20,746 bases of DNA from an uncultured Collinsella sp. Its GTDB lineage: Bacteria > Actinomycetota > Coriobacteriia > Coriobacteriales > Coriobacteriaceae. The position numbers were made by a program, and so were the translations under genes. The stretch's first letter is position 1, and every line of letters starts with the position of its first letter. A model generated the notes under the pieces. It was not told the origin of the DNA and ran no database searches. It saw nothing but the letters and a program-made list of their open reading frames with translations. Positions 1 to 7,542 of the stretch are shown piece after piece. Location of the stretch: NCBI GenBank assembly GCA_902469555.1, contig CABRDB010000113.1, positions 1 through 20,746 of the forward strand. Reading direction: 5' to 3'.

Positions 1-766
1 CACAGCTCCCGGCGGGCACGCAGGCACGGACCTCGTCCAGGCCGCGGCCCTCGGCAGAGGACGTCACGATCACGCGCACGTCCGGACCCACCAGGCGGCG
101 CACGCGGTCCAGATCGCGCTCGAGCTCCTCGGCATCGCAGCGGTCAGCTTTGGTAAGCACCACCACCGGCTCGGCATCGCAGTCGAGCGCCAACACCAGC
201 GAGCGCGCCACGCGGTCGAGCAGCACCTCACCGGCACCGAGCGCCTGCACGATTAGCACGCTATCCACGTTGGAGCAGAGCACCTGGCGCTCTCCACGGG
301 CACGGCCGCGCCAACGCTCAAAGCTCGTACGGCGCGGCAGCACGCACTCAATCACGCCCATATCGTGCCCGGGAGCGCGGCGCACCGCCACACGGTCGCC
401 CACGGCAGGCAGCAGGACCTCGTCCTCGCCGCGCGACTTGGCAAACCCCACGGCATGCTCGGCGCGAAAGGTGTCGTCGGCAGTGGCCACCAGCGGAAAC
501 CCGCGATCCAGGCGAATAACGGCACCCAGCTGCATCTGCTCGGGCTCCTCGGCATGTGCGCAGAAATCATCAAAGGCAGTCTGCTGGGCTTCATCGACCG
601 GCAGGTCATCAAACGCCGGAACATCCTGCAGCGCATCGAGCCCCGGTACGCTCGCCAACAACTCCTCGGCAGACGCGGGCGCTTCGGTCGCGAGTTTCCG
701 ACGACGGTCACGCTTAGCCCGCGCCCCCGTCGTCTTTTTCTTCGCTTTAGCCTTAGCCTTAGCCAC
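1..766 (-). CDS. rsgA: Ribosome small-subunit-dependent GTPase A (RsgA), partial, C-terminal part outside the window
   Basis: RsgA is a circularly permuted GTPase that checks late maturation of the 30S ribosomal subunit. I translated the minus strand from a GTG at 766, which has a GGGAGG ribosome binding site five bases upstream. The visible 255 codons show a Lys/Arg-rich tail (residues 1-24), an acidic linker, and an OB-fold region (about 78-145) ending in RRTSFERWRG. The segment QVLCSNVDSVLIV (161-173) follows, as is typical where the G domain begins. G4 is TKAD (205-208) and G5 is SSAEG (236-240), so G4 and G5 precede G1, the hallmark of the permuted family. The gene runs off the window before the P-loop, so G1-G3 and the C-terminal zinc domain cannot be checked. 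The 75-residue N-terminal extension is longer than in many RsgA proteins. Identity is fairly certain from motif order. Confidence 0.9.
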   Translation of the reverse strand, partial: MAKAKAKAKKKTTGARAKRDRRRKLATEAPASAEELLASVPGLDALQDVPAFDDLPVDEAQQTAFDDFCAHAEEPEQMQLGAVIRLDRGFPLVATADDTFRAEHAVGFAKSRGEDEVLLPAVGDRVAVRRAPGHDMGVIECVLPRRTSFERWRGRARGERQVLCSNVDSVLIVQALGAGEVLLDRVARSLVLALDCDAEPVVVLTKADRCDAEELERDLDRVRRLVGPDVRVIVTSSAEGRGLDEVRACVPAGSC

Positions 767-804
767 AAACGCCTCCCAGCAGCCAAAATCACAACTGAGC
801 AGGT

Positions 805-810
805 ATTTTA
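805..810 (-). promoter_or_regulatory. Possible -10 element for rsgA
   Basis: Read on the minus strand this is TAAAAT, about 40 bases before the rsgA GTG. It lies just after the U-run of the upstream terminator, as expected for a separate promoter. There is no convincing -35 hexamer, because the -35 region falls inside the terminator stem. This is a weak call from one hexamer and its position. Confidence 0.3.
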
Positions 811-815
811 CCCAC

Positions 816-851
816 AAAAAAGAGTCGGTCGAGCAACCGCTCGACCGACTC
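816..851 (-). terminator. Rho-independent terminator after the P-type ATPase gene
   Basis: A perfect 13-bp stem (822-834 with 839-851) and a 4-base loop are followed on the minus strand by six T residues (821-816). It lies between the ATPase stop codon and the rsgA start, so it should end the ATPase transcript and make rsgA an independent unit. Confidence 0.9.
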
Positions 852-910
852 ACACACTTTCCCTCAGCCCTTTTTCATCCGCGCGGGAGAAAAGCAGCAA
901 GGACACCGCA

Positions 911-1005
911 GGGCCCGCCCGCCGGGAGGGGTTTCCTAAGGGCACATCCCGCAGCCGCAAAGCGGCGAGGACGTGCCCGTGGAAACCCCGCAGGCGGTCG
1001 GGCCC
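911..1005 (-). ncRNA. Large GC-rich hairpin in the ATPase 3' untranslated region, function unknown
   Basis: Both halves of this 95-base stretch pair along nearly their whole length. The helices are 911-917 with 999-1005, 919-923 with 993-997, 928-936 with 981-989, 940-945 with 973-978, 947-949 with 969-971, and 954-958 with 962-966, closed by a 3-base loop. That is about 35 base pairs broken by small internal loops. It begins 11 bases after the ATPase stop codon and is separate from the true terminator at 816-851. It could be a stable 3' UTR structure, a processed small RNA or a dispersed palindromic repeat. I do not recognise the family. Strand is inferred from the only transcript likely to cross it. 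Confidence 0.5.
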
Positions 1006-1016
1006 GGACAGGAACG

Positions 1017-3698
1017 TTACTCCTTCTCGACCGCGCGCATGATCGCCTTGTAGATCTCCATCAGCGGGATGATCAGGAAGGCCAGGCCCAGCGCGGCAAG
1101 AACGCCCTTGAGCTCAAGCGTCACAGGACCAAAGAACATCTCGGCAAGCGTCGGCTGCACGGTCACGATCACCGTCAGCACCAGTGCCAGCGCGGCGGAA
1201 GCCCACAGCCACTTGTTCTGCTTCTTCATGGTGAACAGCGACGCACGACGGCTGCGCATATTGAAGCAGTGGAAAATCTCGACCATGTTGAGCGTGATGA
1301 ACGCCATCATCACGCCTTCCTCGTCGGCATTGCCGGCGATCATATCGGCGATGTGGATGTAGCCCATGTCAAAGTACACGCCCACAAAGAAACTCGCCAG
1401 CACCAGCACGGTGATGATTAGGCCCTGGACCACGCAGTCCAGACCCATATGTCCGGCAAAGACGCCGTCCTTGGCGTTGCGCGGCTTGCGCTTCATGATG
1501 TCGCCCTCGGCATCCTCCATGCCCAGCGCGAGCGCGGGGAAACAGTCGGTGACCAGGTTCACCCACAGCAGCTGCACCGGCTGGAAGATGGTAAAGCCGA
1601 TGAGCGTGGCGATAAACACCGAGAAGACCTCGGCAAGGTTGGCCGAAAGCAGGAACTGGATGACCTTGCGGATGTTGTCGTAGATGCGACGGCCCTCTTC
1701 GCAGGCACCGATGATGGTGGCGAAGTTGTCGTCGGCAAGCACCATGTCGGCGACGTTCTTGGTGACATCGGTACCGGTGATGCCCATGCCCACGCCGATG
1801 TCGGCGCGCTTGATGGACGGGGCGTCGTTGACGCCGTCGCCAGTCATGGCGACGATCTGGTCGCGCGACTTCCAGGCCTCGACGATGCGCGTCTTGTGCT
1901 CGGGCTGGACGCGGGCGTACACGCCGTAGTCCTCGATGTGCGCGTCGAGCTCCTCGTCGCTCATGCGGTCGAGGTCGGCACCGGTAATGGCATGGCTGCG
2001 ATCGGTGACGATTCCCAGCTGCTTGGCAATGGCCACGGCGGTGTCGATATGGTCGCCCGTGATCATGACGGTGCGAATACCGGCGTCGTGGGCCTCGCGG
2101 ATGGCGTCGGAGACCTCGGGGCGGACAGGGTCAATCATGCCGGACAGGCCGCAGAAGACCAGGTCGTGCTCGAGCGCAGCGGGGCTGCAGTCGCTCGGGA
2201 CCTCGGTGTAGGTGCGGCTTGCCAGCGCCAGCACGCGCAGGGCCTCGTCGGCCATGGCCTTGTTGGCGGCCACGAGCTCGGCGCGACGCTCCTCGGTCAG
2301 CGGAACGACCCTGTCGCCGTCGTAGATATGGGTGCACAGGCCGATCACCACGTCGGGCGCGCCCTTGGTGTACTGCTCATACTCGCCGTCCAGGGTCTCG
2401 ACGACCACGGACATCATCTTACGGCCCGAGTCGAACGGGGCCTCGCCCACGCGCGGGTGCTCGGCAGTCAGGCCAGTAAGACCAGCCTTGCCGGCATCGT
2501 TGACGAGCGCGCACTCAGTCGGCTCACCAACGGCCTCGCCCAGGTCCTCGTCCCACTGGGCATCGGAGCACAGCGCCATACCGGCCAGGAACTTCTCCTT
2601 AGGCGCAGCGAGCTCGTGCTTGACGACGGTCATCTTGTTTTGGGTAAGGGTACCGGTCTTGTCGGAGCAGATGGTCTGCGTGCAGCCAAGGGTCTCGACG
2701 GCAGAGAGCTTGCGGATAATCGCCTGGCGCTTGGCCATTTTGGTCACGCCGAGCGAAAGCACGATAGTCACGACGGCAACCAGACCCTCAGGGATGGCGG
2801 CGACGGCAAGCGAGACAGCGACCATAAAGGTATCGAGCAGCGCGGTCGGGTCGGTGAGAACGTTGCCCACGCCGTGGCGGATGATGTCGACGCCAAAGAT
2901 AACGACGCAGATGACGATAACCATGATAGTGAGGATGCGGCTGAGCTCGGCAAGCTTCACCTGCAGCGGCGTGAGCTCTTCCTTGGCCTCGGCCAGGGCG
3001 CCGGCGATCTTACCCATCTCGGTGTTCATACCGGTACCGACTACGACGGCGCGGCCACGGCCGTACACCACGGTGGAGCCCATGTAGCACATGTTCTTGC
3101 GGTCGCCGAGCGGCACGTCGTCGGTGCCGGCGGCGAGCTCGATCACGTTGGCATGCTTCTCGACGGGCACGGACTCGCCGGTAAGGGCGGCCTCCTCGAT
3201 CTTCATCGTGGCGCTCTCGAGCACGCGGCAGTCGGCCGGGACGGAGTCGCCCGCCTCGAGCATGATCACGTCACCGGGCACGAGCTCGGCGCTCGGCAGG
3301 TGCACGAGCTTGCCGTCGCGCAGCACCTTGGACTGCGCCGCGCTCATCTCCTGCAGGGCCTCGAGAGCCTCCTCGCTTTTAGCCTCCTGGACCACGCCCA
3401 GCACCGAGTTGACGATAACGACGAACATGATGATGGCGACATCGGCAAAGTCCGCCTCGCCCTTGACCATGCCCGTGAGCGCGCTGATGACGGCGGCAAC
3501 GATCAGCATGATGACCATGGGGTCGGCCATCTGCTCAAAGAAGCGCTTCCACAGCGGCGTCTTCTCGGCTTCCTCGAGCTTGTTAGGGCCTGTCTTAGCG
3601 AGGCGCGACGACGCCTCGTCGTCGCTCAGGCCGAGGTTCTCATCGACACCTTGGTCGCTGAGCACCTCCGCCGCGGCGGACAGGTATTCCTTTTGCAT
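1017..3698 (-). CDS. Cation-translocating P-type ATPase, Ca2+-ATPase (SERCA/PMR1) type
   Basis: This 893-residue membrane pump uses ATP to move a cation, most likely Ca2+, out of the cytoplasm. The order is that of a P2A-type ATPase: N-terminal cation-ATPase segment (LEEAEKTPLWKRF), two membrane helices, actuator domain with TGES (173-176), TM4 with IPEGL (Glu304), phosphorylation motif DKTGTLT with Asp346, nucleotide-binding domain, hinge motif TGDGVNDAPS, then TM5-TM10. Candidate ion ligands resembling both SERCA sites are present: Glu304 in TM4, Asn687 and Glu690 in TM5, Asn714, Thr717 and Asp718 in TM6, Glu807 in TM8. Length is usual for the bacterial PacL/YloB group. The start at 3698 has an AGGAGGGG site just upstream. 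Substrate is inferred from family residues; Mn2+ or another divalent ion is possible. It is divergent from pyk and ends at its own terminator. Confidence 0.93.
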   Translation of the reverse strand: MQKEYLSAAAEVLSDQGVDENLGLSDDEASSRLAKTGPNKLEEAEKTPLWKRFFEQMADPMVIMLIVAAVISALTGMVKGEADFADVAIIMFVVIVNSVLGVVQEAKSEEALEALQEMSAAQSKVLRDGKLVHLPSAELVPGDVIMLEAGDSVPADCRVLESATMKIEEAALTGESVPVEKHANVIELAAGTDDVPLGDRKNMCYMGSTVVYGRGRAVVVGTGMNTEMGKIAGALAEAKEELTPLQVKLAELSRILTIMVIVICVVIFGVDIIRHGVGNVLTDPTALLDTFMVAVSLAVAAIPEGLVAVVTIVLSLGVTKMAKRQAIIRKLSAVETLGCTQTICSDKTGTLTQNKMTVVKHELAAPKEKFLAGMALCSDAQWDEDLGEAVGEPTECALVNDAGKAGLTGLTAEHPRVGEAPFDSGRKMMSVVVETLDGEYEQYTKGAPDVVIGLCTHIYDGDRVVPLTEERRAELVAANKAMADEALRVLALASRTYTEVPSDCSPAALEHDLVFCGLSGMIDPVRPEVSDAIREAHDAGIRTVMITGDHIDTAVAIAKQLGIVTDRSHAITGADLDRMSDEELDAHIEDYGVYARVQPEHKTRIVEAWKSRDQIVAMTGDGVNDAPSIKRADIGVGMGITGTDVTKNVADMVLADDNFATIIGACEEGRRIYDNIRKVIQFLLSANLAEVFSVFIATLIGFTIFQPVQLLWVNLVTDCFPALALGMEDAEGDIMKRKPRNAKDGVFAGHMGLDCVVQGLIITVLVLASFFVGVYFDMGYIHIADMIAGNADEEGVMMAFITLNMVEIFHCFNMRSRRASLFTMKKQNKWLWASAALALVLTVIVTVQPTLAEMFFGPVTLELKGVLAALGLAFLIIPLMEIYKAIMRAVEKE

Positions 3699-3708
3699 AT
3701 AGAGTCCC

Positions 3709-3762
3709 CTCCTGGGATTCGGGCCACTCAGCAGATTGATGCCCGATCATAATTCCCAGGAG
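3709..3762 (-). promoter_or_regulatory. Dyad in the ATPase leader that covers the ribosome binding site
   Basis: A 9-bp perfect inverted repeat (3709-3717 with 3754-3762) and an inner 5-bp repeat (3720-3724 with 3741-3745) can form one two-part stem. On the minus strand the 3' arm contains the AGGAG of the ATPase ribosome binding site, so folding would hide it. A TATGAT hexamer (3746-3751) lies between the arms. If that is the real -10, the dyad acts as a DNA operator rather than a leader RNA. The pairing is seen directly; the function is inferred. Confidence 0.45.
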
Positions 3763-3776
3763 AAGGGCAAGGGCTC

Positions 3777-3807
3777 ATCAAGGCTGCCGTGCTGAGCGGC
3801 AGTTGAT
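3777..3807 (-). promoter_or_regulatory. Second hairpin upstream of the ATPase gene
   Basis: The arms are 3777-3781 with 3803-3807 and 3784-3789 with 3797-3802, giving 11 paired bases with a two-base bulge and a 7-base loop. No T-run follows on either strand, so it is not an intrinsic terminator. It sits just upstream of the ribosome-binding-site dyad and may form part of the same leader if transcription starts further upstream. Confidence 0.3.
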
Positions 3808-4030
3808 AGTGGAGCTATGGTACCCCAAAGCGACGCGTCTAGCCAAAACATTCCATCTGGAAACACGGCACAGGCGCAACGGTGCAGACAGTGTGATGCT
3901 CAACATTGATAAAACGTTTTTTCTTCGGCGCATCGTCAGACTGAAATATCGCCCAGATAGCAGCGGTTAGAACGGTTGGTAAAGTTTTTGCATATACCGT
4001 TTTTCCGCAAAAAATGAACTTCTAATTCGG

Positions 4031-4061
4031 CATACGGTCGATTTTTTGGGGTATTCGGTCG
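4031..4061 (+). repeat. Tandem direct repeats in the pyk promoter region
   Basis: CATACGGTCG (4031-4040) and TATTCGGTCG (4052-4061) match at 8 of 10 positions and start exactly 21 bases apart, about two helical turns. The second copy sits where a -35 hexamer would be. This suggests a dimeric or tandem regulator binding one face of the DNA, but the protein is unknown. Confidence 0.45.
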
Positions 4062-4070
4062 GCATTTCGT

Positions 4071-4076
4071 TATAAT
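4071..4076 (+). promoter_or_regulatory. pyk promoter -10 element
   Basis: A perfect TATAAT lies 63 bases before the pyk start codon, with transcription expected to begin near 4083. No good -35 is correctly spaced; TTGGGG at 4046-4051 would need a 19-base spacer. The weak -35 and the repeats overlapping it suggest a regulated promoter. Confidence 0.65.
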
Positions 4077-4139
4077 CGTCTCAGTTTTATTTCTTATGGT
4101 TTATCTATCAGCGCAAGACGATGTCAGATGGAGGTCTGA

Positions 4140-5600
4140 ATGTACAAGCGCACCAAGATTGTATGCACCATGGGTCCCGCCTGCGATAGCGACGAGACCA
4201 TCCGCGAGATGATCAAGGCGGGCATGAACGTCGCCCGTTTTAACTTCTCGCACGGCTCCTACGACGAGCACCACGGTCGCATCGAGCGCGTCCGCCGTAT
4301 TTCCAAGGAGCTCGGCATGCCCGTCGGCATCCTGCTCGACACCAAGGGCCCCGAGGTCCGCACCGGCCTTTTGGTCGATGGCAAGAAGGTTGCCGTCAAG
4401 ACCGGCGACAAGATCGTCGTCACCGCTCAGCCCACGTCCGAGGATTTCCACGGCACCGCTGAGCACATCTCCCTCGATTACCTGGCTCTGCCCTCCGAGG
4501 TCGAGAAGGGCTCCCTCATCCTGATCGATGACGGCCTGGTTGCCCTCGAGGTCGAGTCCGTCGACGGCCAGGACATGACCTGCGTCGTTAAGAACGACGG
4601 CCTGATCGGCGAGCGCAAGGGCGTCAACATGCCCAACGTCAACATCTCGCTGCCCGCCATCACCGAGCGCGATCGTCAGGACATCCTCTTTGGCCTGACC
4701 GAGAACATCGACTACATCGCCGCTTCCTTCATCCGTGACGGCGAGTCCGTCCGCGGCATCCGCGAGCTTTGCCGCGAGAACGGCGGCGAGCACGTGACGA
4801 TCTTCCCGAAGATCGAGTGCGCCCTGGGCGTCGAGAACTTCGACGAGATCCTCGAGGCTTCCGACGGCATCATGGTCGCCCGTGGCGACCTGGGCATCGA
4901 GATCAAGCCCGAGCTCGTTCCCCACATCCAGAAGGAGATCATCGCCAAGTGCAACGCGGCCTACAAGCCCGTTATCACCGCTACGCAGATGCTCGACTCC
5001 ATGCAGCAGAACCCGCGCCCGACGCGCGCCGAGGTTGCCGACGTTGCTAACGCCATTTACGACGGCACCGACGCCGTTATGCTGTCCGGCGAGTCCGCTG
5101 CCGGTAAGTACCCGGTCGAGGCCGTTAAGATGCAGGCCAGCATCGCTCTCGAGACCGAGAAGTACCTCCCGGCCCACGCTCCGCTCGAGGTTCCGGCTGA
5201 CGCTCACGGCACCCGCGTCGTCAACAACGTTGTGGGTATGTCCGCTGTGAACATGGCTACCACCGTTGGCGCCAAGTGCATCACCGTGCCGACGACCACC
5301 GGTCGTACCGCTCGCCTGATCTCGCACTTCCGTCCCAACATGCCGATCTGCGCATTCTCCCGCCACGAGTGGGCCGTCCAGCAGATGATCATGTACTGGG
5401 GCGTTATCCCGCACCAGGCCGAGATTACCCAGGGCACCGTCAACGGCACGATCGTCAAGGCGATCGAGACCGCCAAGGAGCTCGGCTACGTCGAGGCCGG
5501 CGACCTGACCGTCGCTACCGCCGGCGATCCCCGCATGAGCGTCCAGCTCGAGGACAAGGTCTCCTCGACCAACGTCGCTTACGTCGCTCAGGTGCGCTAA
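4140..5600 (+). CDS. pyk: Pyruvate kinase
   Basis: Pyruvate kinase carries out the last step of glycolysis: phosphoenolpyruvate plus ADP gives pyruvate plus ATP, in the cytoplasm. The 486-residue protein starts TKIVCTMGPA and has the NFSHG and DTKGPEVRTG substrate motifs and a B domain (about 70-165). Catalytic Lys224 and metal ligand Glu226 lie in FPKIECALG, with Asp250 in ARGDLGIEI. The classic TATQMLDSM and DAVMLSGESAAGKYP segments follow, then the C-terminal allosteric domain (about 345-486). Length fits the family. GGAGGT stands four bases before the ATG. It is a single-gene unit with its own promoter and terminator. Its codons favour forms such as GCT, GTT and CGT more than the neighbouring genes do, which fits high expression. 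Confidence 0.98.
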   Translation: MYKRTKIVCTMGPACDSDETIREMIKAGMNVARFNFSHGSYDEHHGRIERVRRISKELGMPVGILLDTKGPEVRTGLLVDGKKVAVKTGDKIVVTAQPTSEDFHGTAEHISLDYLALPSEVEKGSLILIDDGLVALEVESVDGQDMTCVVKNDGLIGERKGVNMPNVNISLPAITERDRQDILFGLTENIDYIAASFIRDGESVRGIRELCRENGGEHVTIFPKIECALGVENFDEILEASDGIMVARGDLGIEIKPELVPHIQKEIIAKCNAAYKPVITATQMLDSMQQNPRPTRAEVADVANAIYDGTDAVMLSGESAAGKYPVEAVKMQASIALETEKYLPAHAPLEVPADAHGTRVVNNVVGMSAVNMATTVGAKCITVPTTTGRTARLISHFRPNMPICAFSRHEWAVQQMIMYWGVIPHQAEITQGTVNGTIVKAIETAKELGYVEAGDLTVATAGDPRMSVQLEDKVSSTNVAYVAQVR

Positions 5601-5628
5601 ATCGCACTTGCAAGCAGATTTGCATTGC

Positions 5629-5664
5629 AAAAAGCCCGGAAGGCATTGCCTTCCGGGCTTTTTT
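5629..5664 (+). terminator. Terminator after pyk, probably working in both directions
   Basis: An 11-bp perfect stem (5634-5644 with 5648-5658) with a 3-base loop is followed by six T residues on the plus strand and preceded by five A residues. It can therefore also stop the convergent minus-strand transcript from the phospholipase-like gene. Confidence 0.95.
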
Positions 5665-5800
5665 AAGACCTTCTTCATATGCCGCCTCATCGATTTGCGT
5701 TCAGTCGCAAGCCTCTCCGATGCCGAGCGCACCACCGAAGACGCCTGCGACGGGAGCTGTTGGTCAATTGGGATGAACTGTTCTCCGTAAAGCCGGCCGG

Positions 5801-6649
5801 CTAGCAGCTAGCGATCAGGGGGACTGCCGGAACGTCAGAAGCAGCAACGCGAGCCGCAAAGCCTGCCTCGGTCAGCTCGATGACCTCGGTAAACGTTGAG
5901 TCGAAGAACTCCTCAGTTAGCAGGCGATACGGCGGATGATCGGGCTCGCCGGGGTTTTCGCGTACAATCTCGTGCATAACGCCGATGGTCTTGAGCACAT
6001 ATTCTTTATGGATGGGATACTGCCCAAAACGCGTCGCGGCGGTATACAGGCGATCGGTCGCACGCGGGATGGAAACAATGCCGAGCGTCTTGCCAAACCA
6101 GTCAAAGTCGCCTTGCTTTTTAATGCGGAACTCCTCACATGGCTTGCCGCCGTGCGCCTCCAGGTACTGATTCACGCGCGTATTCCATACGGTATCGGCC
6201 ACCAGATGCGACCAGACGCCCAGTGTTAAATCGAGCAGCGACTGCGCCACATCTTCGGACGCAAGCGAGAACTCACAGGTGCCGGGACCGGCAACCGGCT
6301 CGGCATCCTTGTAACGCTGGGGATAGTGCACGCGGTTCAGTCGCTCGCGTTCCTCGATAATCGAGGTCGCTGCGGCCGGCGCACCGGTGGGCGAACTATT
6401 AAGCAACGGTGCCACATAGGTATCCCAGAACTCATGCTCACGAGGCTTAGGGATGGGCTCAGGCTTGGCAAAGTGCGTAATGCGGTACGGGATGGGATCG
6501 GCGATGCCAGGGACCATATAGCCCACGAAGATATCCGGAACCACGCAGCCAAACAAAAAGGCATTGCGGTCGCGCACGCTATTGGCAAGCGCACCGGTGC
6601 GCTCCAGCAAACGCTCCGTCTGAGCGATATGAATGTTCCAGCTTGGCAT
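5801..6649 (-). CDS. Zinc-dependent phospholipase C-like protein, function unproven
   Basis: This 282-residue protein resembles the zinc-dependent phospholipase C family (PF00882-like). Visible candidate metal ligands are the N-terminal MPSWNIH (His7), FGCVVPD (Asp39), YRITH (His59) and WSHLVAD (His148, Asp152). The His-x3-Asp spacing matches the His118/Asp122 pair of Bacillus cereus PLC. There is no signal peptide or membrane helix, so it is probably cytoplasmic, unlike secreted PLC enzymes. The true substrate is unknown. An ATG at 6661 would add four residues. I prefer 6649 because a purine-rich GGGGGTGG precedes it and the nearby extended -10 would leave almost no leader for 6661. It is a stand-alone gene downstream of cbiO and convergent with pyk. 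Confidence 0.65.
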   Translation of the reverse strand: MPSWNIHIAQTERLLERTGALANSVRDRNAFLFGCVVPDIFVGYMVPGIADPIPYRITHFAKPEPIPKPREHEFWDTYVAPLLNSSPTGAPAAATSIIEERERLNRVHYPQRYKDAEPVAGPGTCEFSLASEDVAQSLLDLTLGVWSHLVADTVWNTRVNQYLEAHGGKPCEEFRIKKQGDFDWFGKTLGIVSIPRATDRLYTAATRFGQYPIHKEYVLKTIGVMHEIVRENPGEPDHPPYRLLTEEFFDSTFTEVIELTEAGFAARVAASDVPAVPLIASC

Positions 6650-6674
6650 AGCCACCCCCATAAAAACCTGGATA

Positions 6675-6683
6675 ACTATACCA
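6675..6683 (-). promoter_or_regulatory. Extended -10 promoter of the phospholipase-like gene
   Basis: On the minus strand this reads TGG followed by TATAGT, an extended -10 that can work without a -35; no -35 is seen. The predicted start near 6667 leaves about 18 bases before the ATG at 6649. Confidence 0.45.
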
Positions 6684-6728
6684 TCACGGCAAAGCCGCGC
6701 GGGCGGCTACGCACGCTCTACGCAGCAA

Positions 6729-7484
6729 CTAGTCCGTAGCACCGCTTTCGGTTCCATACGACGGCGAAGGTGCCTCGACCACATGGTGGTATCGATCGAT
6801 ATAGATGGCGCGGGCACCCAGGCGTCGCACCAAATCCTGATGATGTGTACTCATCAAGACCGTCTTACCGGCAGCAACATAGGCCAGCAGGAAGTTGACC
6901 ACGATGTCGCAAGAGTCCTCGTCAAGTCCATTGGTAGGCTCGTCGAGCACCAGGATATCGGGGTTCATCGACACGACGGCAGCCAGCGCAACACGCTTCT
7001 TTTGCCCGCCCGAAAGCTGATAAGGCGAGGCATCGACCAGATCGGTAACCTGGAACAGTTCCATGGCATCGCGCACGCGGCGCTCGAGCTCGTCTGCCGG
7101 CAGCCCCATCTGCGCGGGACCAAAAGCAACTTCCTCGCCCACCGTAGCGCAAAAGAGCTGGGCATCGGCATTCTGGAACACAAAGCCCACGCGCTGATGA
7201 AAACGCTGAGCAGCCGCGGAATCCTTTAGAAACGCCGCATCGATCACATGCCCGTCGAACAGGTATGCCCCTGCGTCCGCGAGCTCAAGGCCGTTGATAA
7301 GGCGCATGATCGTCGTCTTGCCGCAGCCGTTGGGACCGAGCAGGGCAACGAGTTCACCACGATCGACCTGCAGCGACACACCATCGACAACCGTATGCCC
7401 CGCATAGGAGAACACCACGTCGCGCAGCTCGATGAGCGGCATGGCCTCGGCGCGCGCGCCGTTCGTGCCCGCCGCACTATTCAT
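6729..7484 (-). CDS. cbiO: Energy-coupling factor ABC transporter ATP-binding protein, nickel/cobalt type (CbiO)
   Basis: This is the ATPase that powers the CbiMQO metal importer at the inner face of the membrane. From MPLIELRDVVF it shows Walker A GPNGCGKTT, a Q-loop VFQNADAQLF typical of ECF ATPases, signature LSGGQKKRV, Walker B ILVLDEPTNGLD and switch histidine STHH. The start is uncertain. The frame stays open upstream into cbiQ, but a start before the cbiQ stop at 7543 is unlikely. Candidates are ATG 7520, TTG 7496 (AAGGG seven bases upstream), ATG 7484 and ATG 7442, the last beginning directly at the conserved domain. It is the final gene of the operon. A short GC hairpin with three T residues downstream (around 6692-6706) is only a weak terminator. 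Confidence 0.92.
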   Translation of the reverse strand: MNSAAGTNGARAEAMPLIELRDVVFSYAGHTVVDGVSLQVDRGELVALLGPNGCGKTTIMRLINGLELADAGAYLFDGHVIDAAFLKDSAAAQRFHQRVGFVFQNADAQLFCATVGEEVAFGPAQMGLPADELERRVRDAMELFQVTDLVDASPYQLSGGQKKRVALAAVVSMNPDILVLDEPTNGLDEDSCDIVVNFLLAYVAAGKTVLMSTHHQDLVRRLGARAIYIDRYHHVVEAPSPSYGTESGATD

Positions 7485-7542
7485 ATCGATCGTCAAAACG
7501 TCGCCCTTCCCTATTTGCATCCCCAGTCGAAACCAGCAGCGT

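Larger units (their letters stand above)
3808..4139. other. AT-richer non-coding spacer between the divergent ATPase and pyk genes
   Basis: No credible gene lies here. Base composition drops towards AT, especially from about 3900 to 4110, compared with the GC-rich flanks. It holds the pyk promoter, two tandem decamers, and an inverted repeat TTTTTGC/GCAAAAA (3985-3991 and 4007-4013, 15-base spacer). I could not assign a confident minus-strand promoter for the ATPase. Confidence 0.5.

Noticed and set aside
150..1421. 423-codon plus-strand frame across rsgA, the terminator and the ATPase end
   Set aside because: It crosses two minus-strand genes and a terminator, and its composition is Ser/Thr/Arg low complexity.
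1449..3752. 767-codon open frame opposite the P-type ATPase
   Set aside because: It mirrors the ATPase codons, is rich in Gly, Asp, His and Val without domain-like patterns, and the ATPase has full catalytic motifs. High GC keeps antisense frames open.
4101..5735. 544-codon open frame opposite pyruvate kinase
   Set aside because: Antisense shadow with low-complexity composition; pyk has all family motifs on the plus strand.
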